Under the pieces are notes generated by a model, which ran no database searches, had not been told where the DNA came from, and was given only the letters and a program-made list of their open reading frames with translations. A DNA stretch of 29,121 nt, from positions 1 through 29,121 of IMG/VR virus record IMGVR_UViG_3300042987_000250, one strand, 5' to 3'. The stretch's first letter is position 1. Each line of letters begins with the position of its first letter. Both the position numbers and the translations under genes were made by a program. This DNA is from a virus. Of the stretch, positions 1 to 7,157 are shown piece by piece.

Positions 1-2
1 AA

Positions 3-257
3 TGGCTGCTGAGTAAGTGCGAGGCGTTTGCCAAGCATGTCGCAGCCTGGCGCGAGGAAGTGTACGTCAAGCTAGCCAGTGAGGGCGTGGCTCAGTTGCG
101 CAAGCAAGCGAAGACGGACAAGGGTGCGGCTGCTGCACGTTGGTTGGCAGATAAAGGGTTTGTTCCTAAGAACAAAGGAAGACCACCGAAAGACAAACAA
201 CACGAAGTGCTGGATCTCGGGAGAGTGACCAGCGATCTTAAACGATTGGGAATGTAA
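3..257 (+). CDS. Probable terminase small subunit, C-terminal part
   Basis: The frame is open from the left window edge, so the true start lies outside; a GTG at 60 is an internal valine rather than a likely start. The visible 84 residues are basic and contain a segment (residues about 30-60 of the visible part) with the pattern LRKQAKTDKGAAAARWLADKG followed by a KGRPPKD stretch, which I associate with the C-terminal half of phage small terminase subunits that recognise packaging sites. The ATG of the next gene overlaps the stop codon (GTAATG). A perfect copy of the 12-bp dyad lies inside, encoding V-P-K-N. The family call is from recollection of this pattern and from the late-module context; a search with the full-length protein would settle it. 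Confidence 0.5.
   Translation, partial: WLLSKCEAFAKHVAAWREEVYVKLASEGVAQLRKQAKTDKGAAAARWLADKGFVPKNKGRPPKDKQHEVLDLGRVTSDLKRLGM
162..173. repeat. Dyad site 1, GTTCCTAAGAAC
   Basis: Perfect match to GTTCYTARGAAC inside the small terminase gene; read in frame as V-P-K-N. Confidence 0.9.
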
Positions 258-577
258 TGGGAACTAACGTTAACGTAACTAGAGATGCAAATGGACTGGT
301 CATTCAGGCACTGGCTCCTGATTCATCGGCTATTGCTAAAGCCACCATTGGAGCAGCCAGTGTGCAGTTGACCATTCCGTCAAACGCTGAAGTGATTCGG
401 TGTTCGTCGAATGCCAACTGCTACATTCTGTTCGGCACCAACCCGACAGCAGACGCCAACAGCATCCTGTTTCCGACGGGTGTTGAGTTGTTCCGGGTTC
501 CGCCTGATGTCACCAAGATTGCAGTGATTCAAGATGGCGCGTCAACGGGAACGTTTGTCATCACGCGGATGATGTAA
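257..577 (+). CDS. Small beta-rich virion protein, unknown
   Basis: A 106-residue protein starting at an ATG that overlaps the preceding stop. It is rich in T, S, V, I and N, has no membrane segment or signal peptide, and reads as a short all-beta protein, with a central part (residues about 45-75) of the type 'NCYILFGTNPTADANSILFP'. Small proteins of this appearance occur among phage tail and capsid accessory proteins, where a compact beta fold presents a value-and-position type motif. Its place at the head of a virion-protein cassette supports a structural role. I do not recognise a named family. The next micro-gene starts on its stop codon. Confidence 0.6.
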   Translation: MGTNVNVTRDANGLVIQALAPDSSAIAKATIGAASVQLTIPSNAEVIRCSSNANCYILFGTNPTADANSILFPTGVELFRVPPDVTKIAVIQDGASTGTFVITRMM

Positions 578-672
578 TGGGCTGGCTACGAAAACAACTT
601 AGCCGGTTGCGTAGCTGGCGTTTACACCGCCGAATAATGAAAGGCAAAGCCTTCAGGGGGAGAGTGCTGTAA
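577..672 (+). CDS. Micro-gene, 31-aa highly basic peptide
   Basis: An ATG at 577-579 overlaps the stop of the upstream gene (TAATG), and the ORF ends in a TAA whose last base begins the ATG of the next gene, again as TAATG. It encodes 31 residues starting MGWLRKQLSRLRSW, with eight arginines, three lysines and no acidic residue, so a net charge of about +11, plus two tryptophans. Basic and hydrophobic residues alternate in a way that would suit an amphipathic helix. Exact stop/start tiling on both sides argues that it is translated by coupling rather than being a chance ORF. Function is unknown; nucleic-acid binding, membrane activity or a virion role are all possible. Confidence 0.55.
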   Translation: MGWLRKQLSRLRSWRLHRRIMKGKAFRGRVL

Positions 673-1205
673 TGAAATGGCGCACAGTGTGGGAAGAGTT
701 CAAATTGCGGCTGCGTGTTCTTAGGAACGCGCTTGGCTCGGCACTGGGATATACCGGTGAAATTACACCAGTGGGGCGGCTGTACGCCAAGCTGTTCCGA
801 GCAGACGGTAGTGTTGTAAACCTCGGTCTGGTATCCACCAAAGTGGTGACGGATGCCGGAGTGGCCTATCTTGTAGACGCTCTGCAAAACCTCACCGAAC
901 CGGAAAACTTCAAATACCACGGCTCGGGCACAGGTACTACGGCAGAAGCGGCGTCACAAACTGCCTTGGTCACTGAGGTGGGAACGCGAGCTACCGGCTC
1001 GCAGGCAGAAGGCGCGTCAGCAAACATCTACAAGACAGTGGGTACAGTAACGTACACCAGTACGTACGCCATCACGGAGCACGGCATCTTTAGTGCATCG
1101 AGTACGGGCACGATGCTGGATCGTTCGGTATTTGCAGCCATCAACGTCGTGAACGGTGATGCCATCGAGTTCACGTACGAACTCACTCTACCTAGCGGGA
1201 GCTAA
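672..1205 (+). CDS. Conserved phage virion/tail-associated protein
   Basis: A 177-residue protein with a basic N-terminus (MKWRTVWEEFKLRLRVLRN) and a beta-rich remainder. The middle contains a Gly/Thr/Ala-rich stretch (residues about 85-105, GSGTGTTAEAASQTALVTE) and a C-terminal part with AITEHGIFSAS and LDRSVFAAINVVNGD. I have seen this combination as a conserved hypothetical protein in tail-fibre neighbourhoods of podoviruses and siphoviruses, but it has no assigned biochemical role that I know. Gene spacing is two bases to the next ORF. A perfect dyad site lies near the 5' end. A receptor-binding or baseplate-accessory role is inference from context. Confidence 0.6.
   Translation: MKWRTVWEEFKLRLRVLRNALGSALGYTGEITPVGRLYAKLFRADGSVVNLGLVSTKVVTDAGVAYLVDALQNLTEPENFKYHGSGTGTTAEAASQTALVTEVGTRATGSQAEGASANIYKTVGTVTYTSTYAITEHGIFSASSTGTMLDRSVFAAINVVNGDAIEFTYELTLPSGS
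717..728. repeat. Dyad site 2, GTTCTTAGGAAC
   Basis: Perfect match near the 5' end of the 177-aa virion gene; read in frame as V-L-R-N. The next perfect site is more than 4 kb away. Confidence 0.9.
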
Positions 1206-1207
1206 TC

Positions 1208-1708
1208 ATGGCCCTTAATCCTACCCAACTTACAACGCTCAAGGCACACATCCTAGCCAACACGGACCCCGTGGTGGTTGCTGCTCGTGATCCGAACGTT
1301 CGCAACGACGACGCCATTCGGGACTGGTACAACACGCCCTCCAATACTGATGTATGGGAATCCGCATGTGATCGCGCCTCACTATTTGAGGCCACGCCGA
1401 TTACGCAGTTCGATGGACTGACCGCAGGAAAGCGTGACGCATGGCGCTTGTTGCTTGAGCAGGCCGAACTGTTTCCCCTTGATTTTGGCAGGCCGAAGAT
1501 CCGCAACGCGGTGATCGATATTTGGCCTGCGGCTCAGGCTAACGCCATTCTGTCGACCTGTGTTCGCAAAGCAACTCGGGGCGAACTTGTATTCGGCGGC
1601 GTAAGCGAAACCGCCGTCATTTCAGGGGGCACAAACGTTACGGCAACTGATCTCAATGTCGAGATCGTCATGACCTCGTTTGACATCAGTCTAGCCCTTA
1701 ACCTGTAA
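1208..1708 (+). CDS. Conserved phage protein of tail cassette
   Basis: A 166-residue protein starting MALNPTQLTTLKAHI. The N-terminal two thirds look helical, with a repeated acidic and aromatic pattern (IRDWYNTPSNTDVW, then LTAGKRDAWRLLLEQ), while the last third is beta-like. The N-terminal pattern (LKAHI... NTDP...) resembles a family of phage proteins found beside tail fibre genes. No catalytic motif or membrane segment is visible. The ATG follows the upstream stop after two bases and the next gene begins 11 bases after the stop, so it belongs to the same translation unit. Function unknown; structural or assembly role inferred from neighbours. Confidence 0.6.
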   Translation: MALNPTQLTTLKAHILANTDPVVVAARDPNVRNDDAIRDWYNTPSNTDVWESACDRASLFEATPITQFDGLTAGKRDAWRLLLEQAELFPLDFGRPKIRNAVIDIWPAAQANAILSTCVRKATRGELVFGGVSETAVISGGTNVTATDLNVEIVMTSFDISLALNL

Positions 1709-1719
1709 AGGCGAGACTA

Positions 1720-2193
1720 ATGGCTATCAGCACCAACGACTTGATCGACAAGTTTGGTACGCAGGATACCGTCACCACTGGGACTCCGGGGTCTATTGCG
1801 TCTGCTGCGTTTTCCGTATCCGGGGACGTTGCAACATGGACGAACGACGATGACGCGCCGAGCGCGGTGTTCGCCCTGAAGTGTCAATGGGCGACGGTGA
1901 CTGGTGTTGCCAACAAGATCATCAACCTGTATGCACTGCCGCTCAACATCCAGAGCACTAACGATCCGGTATCCCCGGGAACAAACCGTCAGGCACAACT
2001 GATCGGTCGATTCATTGTGTACGCTGCCAGTACCGGCACGGACTACTGGTTCGAGTCTGATGGGATTTGTGACCTTCCAAACCACCAGACAAGTCAGGAC
2101 TACACCTTCTTTCTGGAGAACCTGACCGGACAGACGATCTCTTCTGGTTGGGCCCTGTACGTCACGCCTAAGTCCGTCGGCCCGCACGCATAA
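1720..2193 (+). CDS. Putative virion protein, unknown
   Basis: A 157-residue, mostly beta-strand protein beginning MAISTNDLIDKFGTQDTV. There is no signal peptide, membrane helix or recognisable enzyme motif. Composition (high T, S, A, N, D; few charged runs) is typical of phage virion accessory proteins. It is preceded by GAGACTA (a weak ribosome-binding site) seven bases or so before the ATG and is followed by the next ATG three bases after its stop. Together with the two genes upstream it makes a repeated arrangement often seen next to tail fibres. Identity of the family not recognised. Confidence 0.6.
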   Translation: MAISTNDLIDKFGTQDTVTTGTPGSIASAAFSVSGDVATWTNDDDAPSAVFALKCQWATVTGVANKIINLYALPLNIQSTNDPVSPGTNRQAQLIGRFIVYAASTGTDYWFESDGICDLPNHQTSQDYTFFLENLTGQTISSGWALYVTPKSVGPHA

Positions 2194-2196
2194 GCC

Positions 2197-3363
2197 ATGC
2201 CGTATATCGTTCGTCGGAACCGACCAACAGCACACCCGCGAAGCCAGTATAAGGCCTCGCAGAACGTCCTTGCTGCGTTCGTCGGCACGCCGACTGGTGG
2301 GCTTCGCACTTACACGCTGCCGCCACAAGGCAGTAGTTTGCACCTGCGAGAAGGTCCGGCGATATACAACGCTGCGGGGTCGGCAAGTGCTACGTTCATG
2401 GAAGCGTATGCACCGGGCATCCATCGGGGGCCAGTCACATTCCTGATGATGGGCTGGTTCAGGTGGGGCGGAACAATTACGTTCCGTCTTGGCACGTCGA
2501 ACGGGGTTGCGCTTGCCAAATCCGCTAACAACGGCACCTTTCTCCTGACCCCGGGTGGTTACACATACAATCCAGCGACTATTGTTTCGTACGGGTTCAG
2601 TTCTAACCCAACTTTTCGCATTGTTGTCGGCCAGTTCGACCTCACGAACAATTCCGCCAGCCTATGGGACAACGCTGGCACAACAAACACAAGATCACAA
2701 ACCGGAAGCTACTCACAGCCTTCAGACAATAAAGTATCACTGTCTATCGGGTCGAGCGGTCTTGATTACATTCAGCTAGCAGCGATCTTTTCCGGCTTTA
2801 TCTCCCACAAGGAGTTAATAGCTAACCCCTGGGGTTGGTTGTGCCCACCAAGAAGCAGGACAACGTACTTCTTTCCGAGTGGTGGGGGTGGTGGCTCCAC
2901 CTACTACAAGTCCATCGCCGGCTCCCTCACGCCCACCGGTCTAATCGTTCGTAAAACTACAAAGACGTACACTGGCTCGATCACTCCTGCTGGTGCTTTG
3001 TCTCGTCAGGTTGTTCTACGGCTACTGCTACAAGGATCAATTAGTGGTGTAGGTGCTCTACGCAAGCTGACGCGCAAGACCGCAAGTGGCAGTGTTTCCC
3101 TATCAGGCAGTCTTCTAAAGAAGACTCGACGTACGTTAGGTGCCTCCATTACAGCGGCTGGCACACTCGTTAGAAAGACCACTAAACGATTCACCGGTAG
3201 CGTGTCTGCGAGTGGAAGTTTGGTGACGCGTGTTGTAATCCGTCAAACAGTAGCGGGCACTATCACAGCATTTGGTTCGTTAGGTACACGGTTCATAGCC
3301 TATGTAGCTAGTACAGCGAGTGGTTTTGTTGTTAGCTTAAGGCGCTTCATTGGACGGCGTTAG
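2197..3363 (+). CDS. Putative tail fibre/receptor-binding-type protein with C-terminal repeats
   Basis: A 388-residue protein. Residues about 1-225 look like a LamG/concanavalin-type beta sandwich (segments MGWFRWGGTITFRLG, RIVVGQFDLTNNSASLWDN, and a closing HKELIANPWGWLCPP), a fold often used for sugar binding in phage tails. A Gly-rich linker (FPSGGGGGS, about residues 227-235) leads into seven short repeats (residues about 241-366) with the core G-[ST]-[ILV]-x3-G-x-L and basic connectors. The protein ends in a basic tail. Its TAG stop overlaps the GTG start of the large terminase. Role as a fibre or adhesin is inferred from fold impression and position; no trimerisation or chaperone domain was recognised. 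Confidence 0.55.
   Translation: MPYIVRRNRPTAHPRSQYKASQNVLAAFVGTPTGGLRTYTLPPQGSSLHLREGPAIYNAAGSASATFMEAYAPGIHRGPVTFLMMGWFRWGGTITFRLGTSNGVALAKSANNGTFLLTPGGYTYNPATIVSYGFSSNPTFRIVVGQFDLTNNSASLWDNAGTTNTRSQTGSYSQPSDNKVSLSIGSSGLDYIQLAAIFSGFISHKELIANPWGWLCPPRSRTTYFFPSGGGGGSTYYKSIAGSLTPTGLIVRKTTKTYTGSITPAGALSRQVVLRLLLQGSISGVGALRKLTRKTASGSVSLSGSLLKKTRRTLGASITAAGTLVRKTTKRFTGSVSASGSLVTRVVIRQTVAGTITAFGSLGTRFIAYVASTASGFVVSLRRFIGRR
2917..3294 (+). repeat. Seven degenerate 18-20-aa coding repeats
   Basis: Successive units begin AGSLTPTGL, GSITPAGAL, GSISGVGAL, GSVSLSGSL, ASITAAGTL, GSVSASGSL and GTITAFGSL, each followed by a basic or hydrophobic connector of about ten residues. DNA identity between units is low, so the repeat is maintained at the protein level. 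Confidence 0.75.
3109..3126. repeat. 18-bp inverted repeat
   Basis: AGTCTTC, TAAA, GAAGACT: seven-base perfect arms around a four-base centre, inside the coding repeats of the fibre-like gene. Its core TTC-TAAA-GAA resembles the 12-bp dyad at a distance and lies in the longest stretch free of that dyad; it may be chance. Confidence 0.4.
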
Positions 3364-4895
3364 TGGCAGTTAGCAAGAAGGACGCAATTAGAAGCCTAGC
3401 CGAAGCAGACCTCCTGACGTTCATCAAACTGGTAGCCCCACACCGCGTCCTCGGAGCGATACACGAGGAGCTGGTACGGTGGTGGACCAGATCGGACGCG
3501 CTAGACAACCAACTGGTTCTCCTCCCACGCGATCATCAGAAGAGCGTGATGGTGGCCTATCGCGTTGCGTGGTGGATTACCAACCACCCCGACGCGACGG
3601 TCCTCTACGTGTCAGCTACGGCTGACTTGGCAGAGAAGCAGCTCAAGGTGGTGAAGGACATCCTCACGTCTGACATCTACCGGTTCTACTGGCCGGAGAT
3701 GGTGCAGAAGAATGAGAACGACAGAGAGAGGTGGGCAGTCAATGAAATCTCTGTGGATCACCCGAAACGGAAAGCGGAAGCTGTCCGCGATGCGACTGTT
3801 AAGGCTGTCGGACTCACCGCAAATACGACGGGCCTCCACTGCTCAGTGGCGGTGCTTGATGACATTGTGGTGCCAGGAAACGCATACACGCAGATTGGCC
3901 GTGATCAGGTTAGATCCTTCTACTCTCAGCTTTCGTCCATTGAAACTACCGGGGCTAAGGAATGGGTTGTGGGCACTCGATACCATCCGTCGGATGTCTA
4001 CCGCGACCTTATCGACATGCAGGAGATTTACACCGACGGTGAGACTGGAGAGGACGTAGAGCGTCCCGTGTACGAGGTGTTCGAGCGTCAGGTGGAGACG
4101 AACGGCGAATTCCTCTGGCCGAAGCAGCGGCGAGCAGACGGAAAGACCTTTGGGTTCGACGAGAAGGAACTCGCCCGCAAGAAGGCTAAGTATCTCGATG
4201 TAACGCAGTTCTACGCACAGTATTACAACAACCCTAACAACGTGGAGAACAGTTACATCGATGAAAGCAAGTTCCAATACTACAGCCGAGAGAACTTACG
4301 GAACGTTAGCGGCGCTTGGTATCTGGGCGACAAGCTCTTGTTTACCTACACGGCTATTGACTTCGCCTACTCTATCTCGCAATCGGCTGACTACACCGTT
4401 GTCCTCACAGTCGGCGTGGATTCGGAGGGCAACATTTACGTACTCGACATTGACCGGTTCAAAACCAATAAGGTTAGTGTGATGTATGAGCACGTGCTAC
4501 GTGCCTATCGCAAGTGGGGATTCCGTCGCTTGCGTGCAGAAGTCACGGCAGCACAGAGCTTGGTGGTCCAGCAACTCAAGGACTACATGCGTAGTGTCAA
4601 CCTGCCCATCTCGATTGACGAGCACCGCCCTGGTCCCACGAAGACCAAGGAGGAGCGCATCCAGATGGCGCTAGAGCCGCGCTACAGCAACCAGCAGATT
4701 TGGCACTACAAGGGCGGGAACTGTCAGGTGTTGGAAGAAGAGTTGATTGTCCAGCACCCTGAGCATGACGACGTAAAGGACACCCTCGCTTCAGTGGTGG
4801 AGATTGCCCACGGGCCATCTGCCTCCCTGCAGAGCAAGCAGAAAGATCGAGTGATGACCTACTCCAGCCGATTTGGCGGAGTGGCTTTTACGTAG
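3363..4895 (+). CDS. terL: Terminase large subunit
   Basis: A 510-residue DNA-packaging motor: an N-terminal ATPase and a C-terminal RNase H-like nuclease. The Walker A-like loop is LLPRDHQKS (residues 53-61), the Walker B strand is VAVLDD (162-167) and the coupling motif is VVGTRYHPSD (about 202-211). Nuclease acidic residues are likely D333 in AIDFA, D362 in VLDIDRF and the Asp cluster in HDDVKD near the C-terminus. Length is normal for podovirus large terminases. The start is a GTG overlapping the upstream TAG, which keeps the frame through the conserved N-terminus. It is unusual that the likely small subunit is about 3.1 kb upstream with virion genes between. Confidence 0.95.
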   Translation: MAVSKKDAIRSLAEADLLTFIKLVAPHRVLGAIHEELVRWWTRSDALDNQLVLLPRDHQKSVMVAYRVAWWITNHPDATVLYVSATADLAEKQLKVVKDILTSDIYRFYWPEMVQKNENDRERWAVNEISVDHPKRKAEAVRDATVKAVGLTANTTGLHCSVAVLDDIVVPGNAYTQIGRDQVRSFYSQLSSIETTGAKEWVVGTRYHPSDVYRDLIDMQEIYTDGETGEDVERPVYEVFERQVETNGEFLWPKQRRADGKTFGFDEKELARKKAKYLDVTQFYAQYYNNPNNVENSYIDESKFQYYSRENLRNVSGAWYLGDKLLFTYTAIDFAYSISQSADYTVVLTVGVDSEGNIYVLDIDRFKTNKVSVMYEHVLRAYRKWGFRRLRAEVTAAQSLVVQQLKDYMRSVNLPISIDEHRPGPTKTKEERIQMALEPRYSNQQIWHYKGGNCQVLEEELIVQHPEHDDVKDTLASVVEIAHGPSASLQSKQKDRVMTYSSRFGGVAFT

Positions 4896-4907
4896 GTTCC
4901 TAAGAAC
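4896..4907. repeat. Dyad site 3, GTTCCTAAGAAC, before portal start
   Basis: Perfect match occupying the only gap between terminase stop and portal ATG; one base separates it from the ATG at 4909. Confidence 0.9.
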
Positions 4908-4908
4908 A

Positions 4909-6705
4909 ATGAGTACCCCTTTGGACAGCCGCTACGAAGCGGATTCAGTTGCTAAAGCGATTGCTAACAAGTGGAGCACGTGGCAGTCCCTGCGCGACAA
5001 ATGGTTGCAGGAGAAGAAGGAGCTACGCGAGTACCTGTTTGCTACCAGCACGAAGGATACGAGCAACAAGAAGCTGCCGTGGAAGAACTCCACGGTGACG
5101 CCTAAGCTCACGCAGATTCGAGACAACTTGCACGCCAACTACATGGCTGCGTTGTTCCCGCGTGAGCAGTGGTTTGTCTGGCAGGCTGCTGACAACGACA
5201 GCGTGTCTAAGGAGAAGAAGGACACCATCCAGTCCTACATGCTCACCAAGTTGCAAGGAGCAGGCGACTTCGAGCGGACGGTGAGTCAGCTTGTGTTGGA
5301 CTACATCGACTACGGTAATGCGTTTGTGGGCCACCACTACTGCGTGGAGAAGAAGGTAGATCCCAAGACTGGGGAAGAAGTGGTGGTGTATCAGGGACCG
5401 AAAGCCTATCGGATCAGTCCGCTGGACATCAACTTCGATCCCACTGCGTGTTCGTTCCGCGAAGCCACTTGCATTGTGCGGCGTCTCGTACACATCTCCG
5501 AACTGGCTGAGATGGCAGAAGCGCACCCTGAGTTGGAGTTCAACCCAGAAGTCATCGCTAAGCTGCAGTCGTGGCGCATGGCTCCTGCGGATCAGGTGGA
5601 TGCTCTTAAGAACGACGGCTTGCTTGTGGACGGCTTCGGTACGCTGCAGCAGTACATTGAGAGTGGGATGGTGGAGTTGCTGCACTTCTACGGGGAAGTG
5701 TATGACCCCGTGACCAAGACACACTACGAAGACATGGTGATTACGGTGGCAGATCGCCGCTGGACACTTGCCATGCACGAGAACAAGAGTTGGACTGGGG
5801 AACGTCCCATCAAGCACGTGGGATGGCGTCTGCGTCCCGACAACCTGTGGGCACAGGGTCCGCTGGACCAGTTGGTGGGCATGCAATACCGCATCGACCA
5901 CCTGGAAAACCTCAAGGCTGACGTGTTTGACCAGATCGCGCACCCCCTGATTAAGGTGAAGGGGAGCACGGTGGATACGTTCGTCTTTGGGCCGGGCCAG
6001 ACGATCAATTGCGGGGATGATGGGGACGTGGAATTCATGCGCCCAGATGCTACCGCCCTGTCTGCGGACATGGAAATCCAGACGCTGATGGATCGTATGG
6101 AAGAGTTGGCTGGTGCACCGCGTCAGGCAATGGGCATCCGTACTCCAGGCGAGAAGACCAAGTATGAGGTGCAGGTTCTGGAGAACGGCGCTGGCCGCAT
6201 CTTCCAATCCAAGGTGCAGTGGTTCGAGCGCAACCTCATCGAGCCGCTACTCAACTCTATGTTGGAGGAAGCGGTACGCTGCATGGGAGCGAAGGATGCT
6301 ATCCGTCGAGTGGATCCCGACTACGGTACAGAGAAGTTCACGGACATTGTTAAGACTGACATCACTGCGCGTGGGAAATTCCGTGCGGTTGGAGCGCGTC
6401 ACTTTGCGGAGCAAGCGATGTTCACCCAGGAACTTACGCAGACACTGCAACTTATCCAACAGCTCCCACAAGTTGCCGCGCACATCTCAGGAAAGGCCAT
6501 CGCTAAGGCGCTTGAGGAAACGATGGGCTGGAAGAGCTTCGGGATCATTAAGGACAATGCCCTTATTCAGGAGCAGGCCGATACCAAGCGTCTTATGGAT
6601 ACGACGGAAGAACAGTTGACGACGGAAGCAGGTATGCCCACGGAGATGCAACCCGGCGATGTGGGCATGCCGCAGGGAGGCGTGAGTGAACCAGCTATTA
6701 GCTAA
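4909..6705 (+). CDS. Portal protein (head-tail connector)
   Basis: A 598-residue podovirus portal, forming the ring at the capsid vertex through which DNA is packaged and to which the tail attaches. Family signs are the N-terminal helix with WSTWQSLRDKWLQEKKELREY, the block TPKLTQIRDNLHANYMAALFP, the central stretch KHVGWRLRPDNLWAQGPLDQ with MQYRIDHLENLKADV, and the late AGAPRQAMGIRTPGEKTKYEVQ segment. A longer frame opens at 4873 inside the terminase, but the ATG at 4909 gives the expected N-terminus (MSTPLDSRYEAD) directly after the dyad site. The C-terminus is Gly/Met/Pro-rich and overlaps the next gene by 20 bases. Confidence 0.93.
   Translation: MSTPLDSRYEADSVAKAIANKWSTWQSLRDKWLQEKKELREYLFATSTKDTSNKKLPWKNSTVTPKLTQIRDNLHANYMAALFPREQWFVWQAADNDSVSKEKKDTIQSYMLTKLQGAGDFERTVSQLVLDYIDYGNAFVGHHYCVEKKVDPKTGEEVVVYQGPKAYRISPLDINFDPTACSFREATCIVRRLVHISELAEMAEAHPELEFNPEVIAKLQSWRMAPADQVDALKNDGLLVDGFGTLQQYIESGMVELLHFYGEVYDPVTKTHYEDMVITVADRRWTLAMHENKSWTGERPIKHVGWRLRPDNLWAQGPLDQLVGMQYRIDHLENLKADVFDQIAHPLIKVKGSTVDTFVFGPGQTINCGDDGDVEFMRPDATALSADMEIQTLMDRMEELAGAPRQAMGIRTPGEKTKYEVQVLENGAGRIFQSKVQWFERNLIEPLLNSMLEEAVRCMGAKDAIRRVDPDYGTEKFTDIVKTDITARGKFRAVGARHFAEQAMFTQELTQTLQLIQQLPQVAAHISGKAIAKALEETMGWKSFGIIKDNALIQEQADTKRLMDTTEEQLTTEAGMPTEMQPGDVGMPQGGVSEPAIS
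5602..5613. repeat. Dyad variant, GCTCTTAAGAAC
   Basis: One mismatch (second base) to the consensus; inside the portal gene, read as A-L-K-N. Confidence 0.6.
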
Positions 6706-6937
6706 GAACAAACCGATTGAGTACAGCCCGGAAGACTGGGAGAAGCACTGGAACGGGCTCACTATCACCTTCCAGGCGCTTGCTGACACCCTCAAAGAGA
6801 TGCAGGGACAGATAGAAAAGGTGGATCCGAAGGACTTCAGTCTGCCCAACCACTACGAAAAGATGGTGTGGGCGGCTGCGCAGTCCCAGATGATTGACCG
6901 AATCCTGGATCTCCTACCACAAAATGTGAGGAAGTAG
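6686..6937 (+). CDS. Small hypothetical protein after portal
   Basis: An 83-residue, mainly helical protein (GTG start overlapping the end of the portal gene, with GGGAGG about six bases upstream). The sequence includes EYSPEDWEKHWNGLTITFQALADTLKEMQGQIEKVDPKDF and ends ILDLLPQNVRK. Small helical proteins in this position in T7-like genomes are often of unknown function. There is no motif I can name. It is the last gene before the structured leader of the scaffold gene. Confidence 0.6.
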   Translation: MNQLLAKNKPIEYSPEDWEKHWNGLTITFQALADTLKEMQGQIEKVDPKDFSLPNHYEKMVWAAAQSQMIDRILDLLPQNVRK

Positions 6938-6957
6938 GGAACTTTTTTCGATTTTTG
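6914..6957 (+). terminator. Weak possible terminator or attenuator
   Basis: CCTAC and GTAGG can pair around an inner CACA/TGTG with a bulge, overlapping the end of the 83-aa gene, and are followed by two T-runs (TTTTTT, TTTTT). The stem is imperfect, so read-through is expected. Confidence 0.3.
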
Positions 6958-7157
6958 TTGTCTACGTTGAACAACAAGTGGAGAGTAAGGGCGGCGGCGT
7001 CACCATTGAGCGGTGAAGGGGCTACGCGACTCTTTCGAACCGACACGCGGAGCAAACGAGGGGGCAGCCTCTGAAGCTGCCTGCCCAAACCTGCTCCTAA
7101 ACTCTTAGTAGTACATAACAACAATAAGAAGGTAGGCCAAACCTACCCACCCCTTGG
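6938..7157 (+). promoter_or_regulatory. Structured leader upstream of scaffold gene
   Basis: The largest gene-free stretch of the + strand (220 bases). It holds T-runs at 6944-6957, an inverted repeat TTGTTG/CAACAA (6955-6960 and 6972-6977), a six-base perfect hairpin GGCAGC-CTCTGAA-GCTGCC (7063-7081), an A-rich tract ACATAACAACAATAAG (7113-7128) and a hairpin GGTAGG-CCAAA-CCTACC (7131-7147) ten bases before the ATG. The Shine-Dalgarno-like AAGAAGG (7127-7133) is 24 bases from the ATG and partly in the last stem, so folding would bring the AAGAA close to the start, as known for T4 gene 38. A phage promoter may also be here; none is recognisable. Confidence 0.5.

Noticed and set aside
4873-4908. 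Longer portal start at 4873.
   Set aside because: It reads the terminase end and the dyad in another frame; ATG at 4909 gives the expected N-terminus.
5023-6207. 394-codon antisense ORF within the portal gene.
   Set aside because: Shadow reading caused by codon bias; the composition is unlike a real protein and the portal frame is certain.
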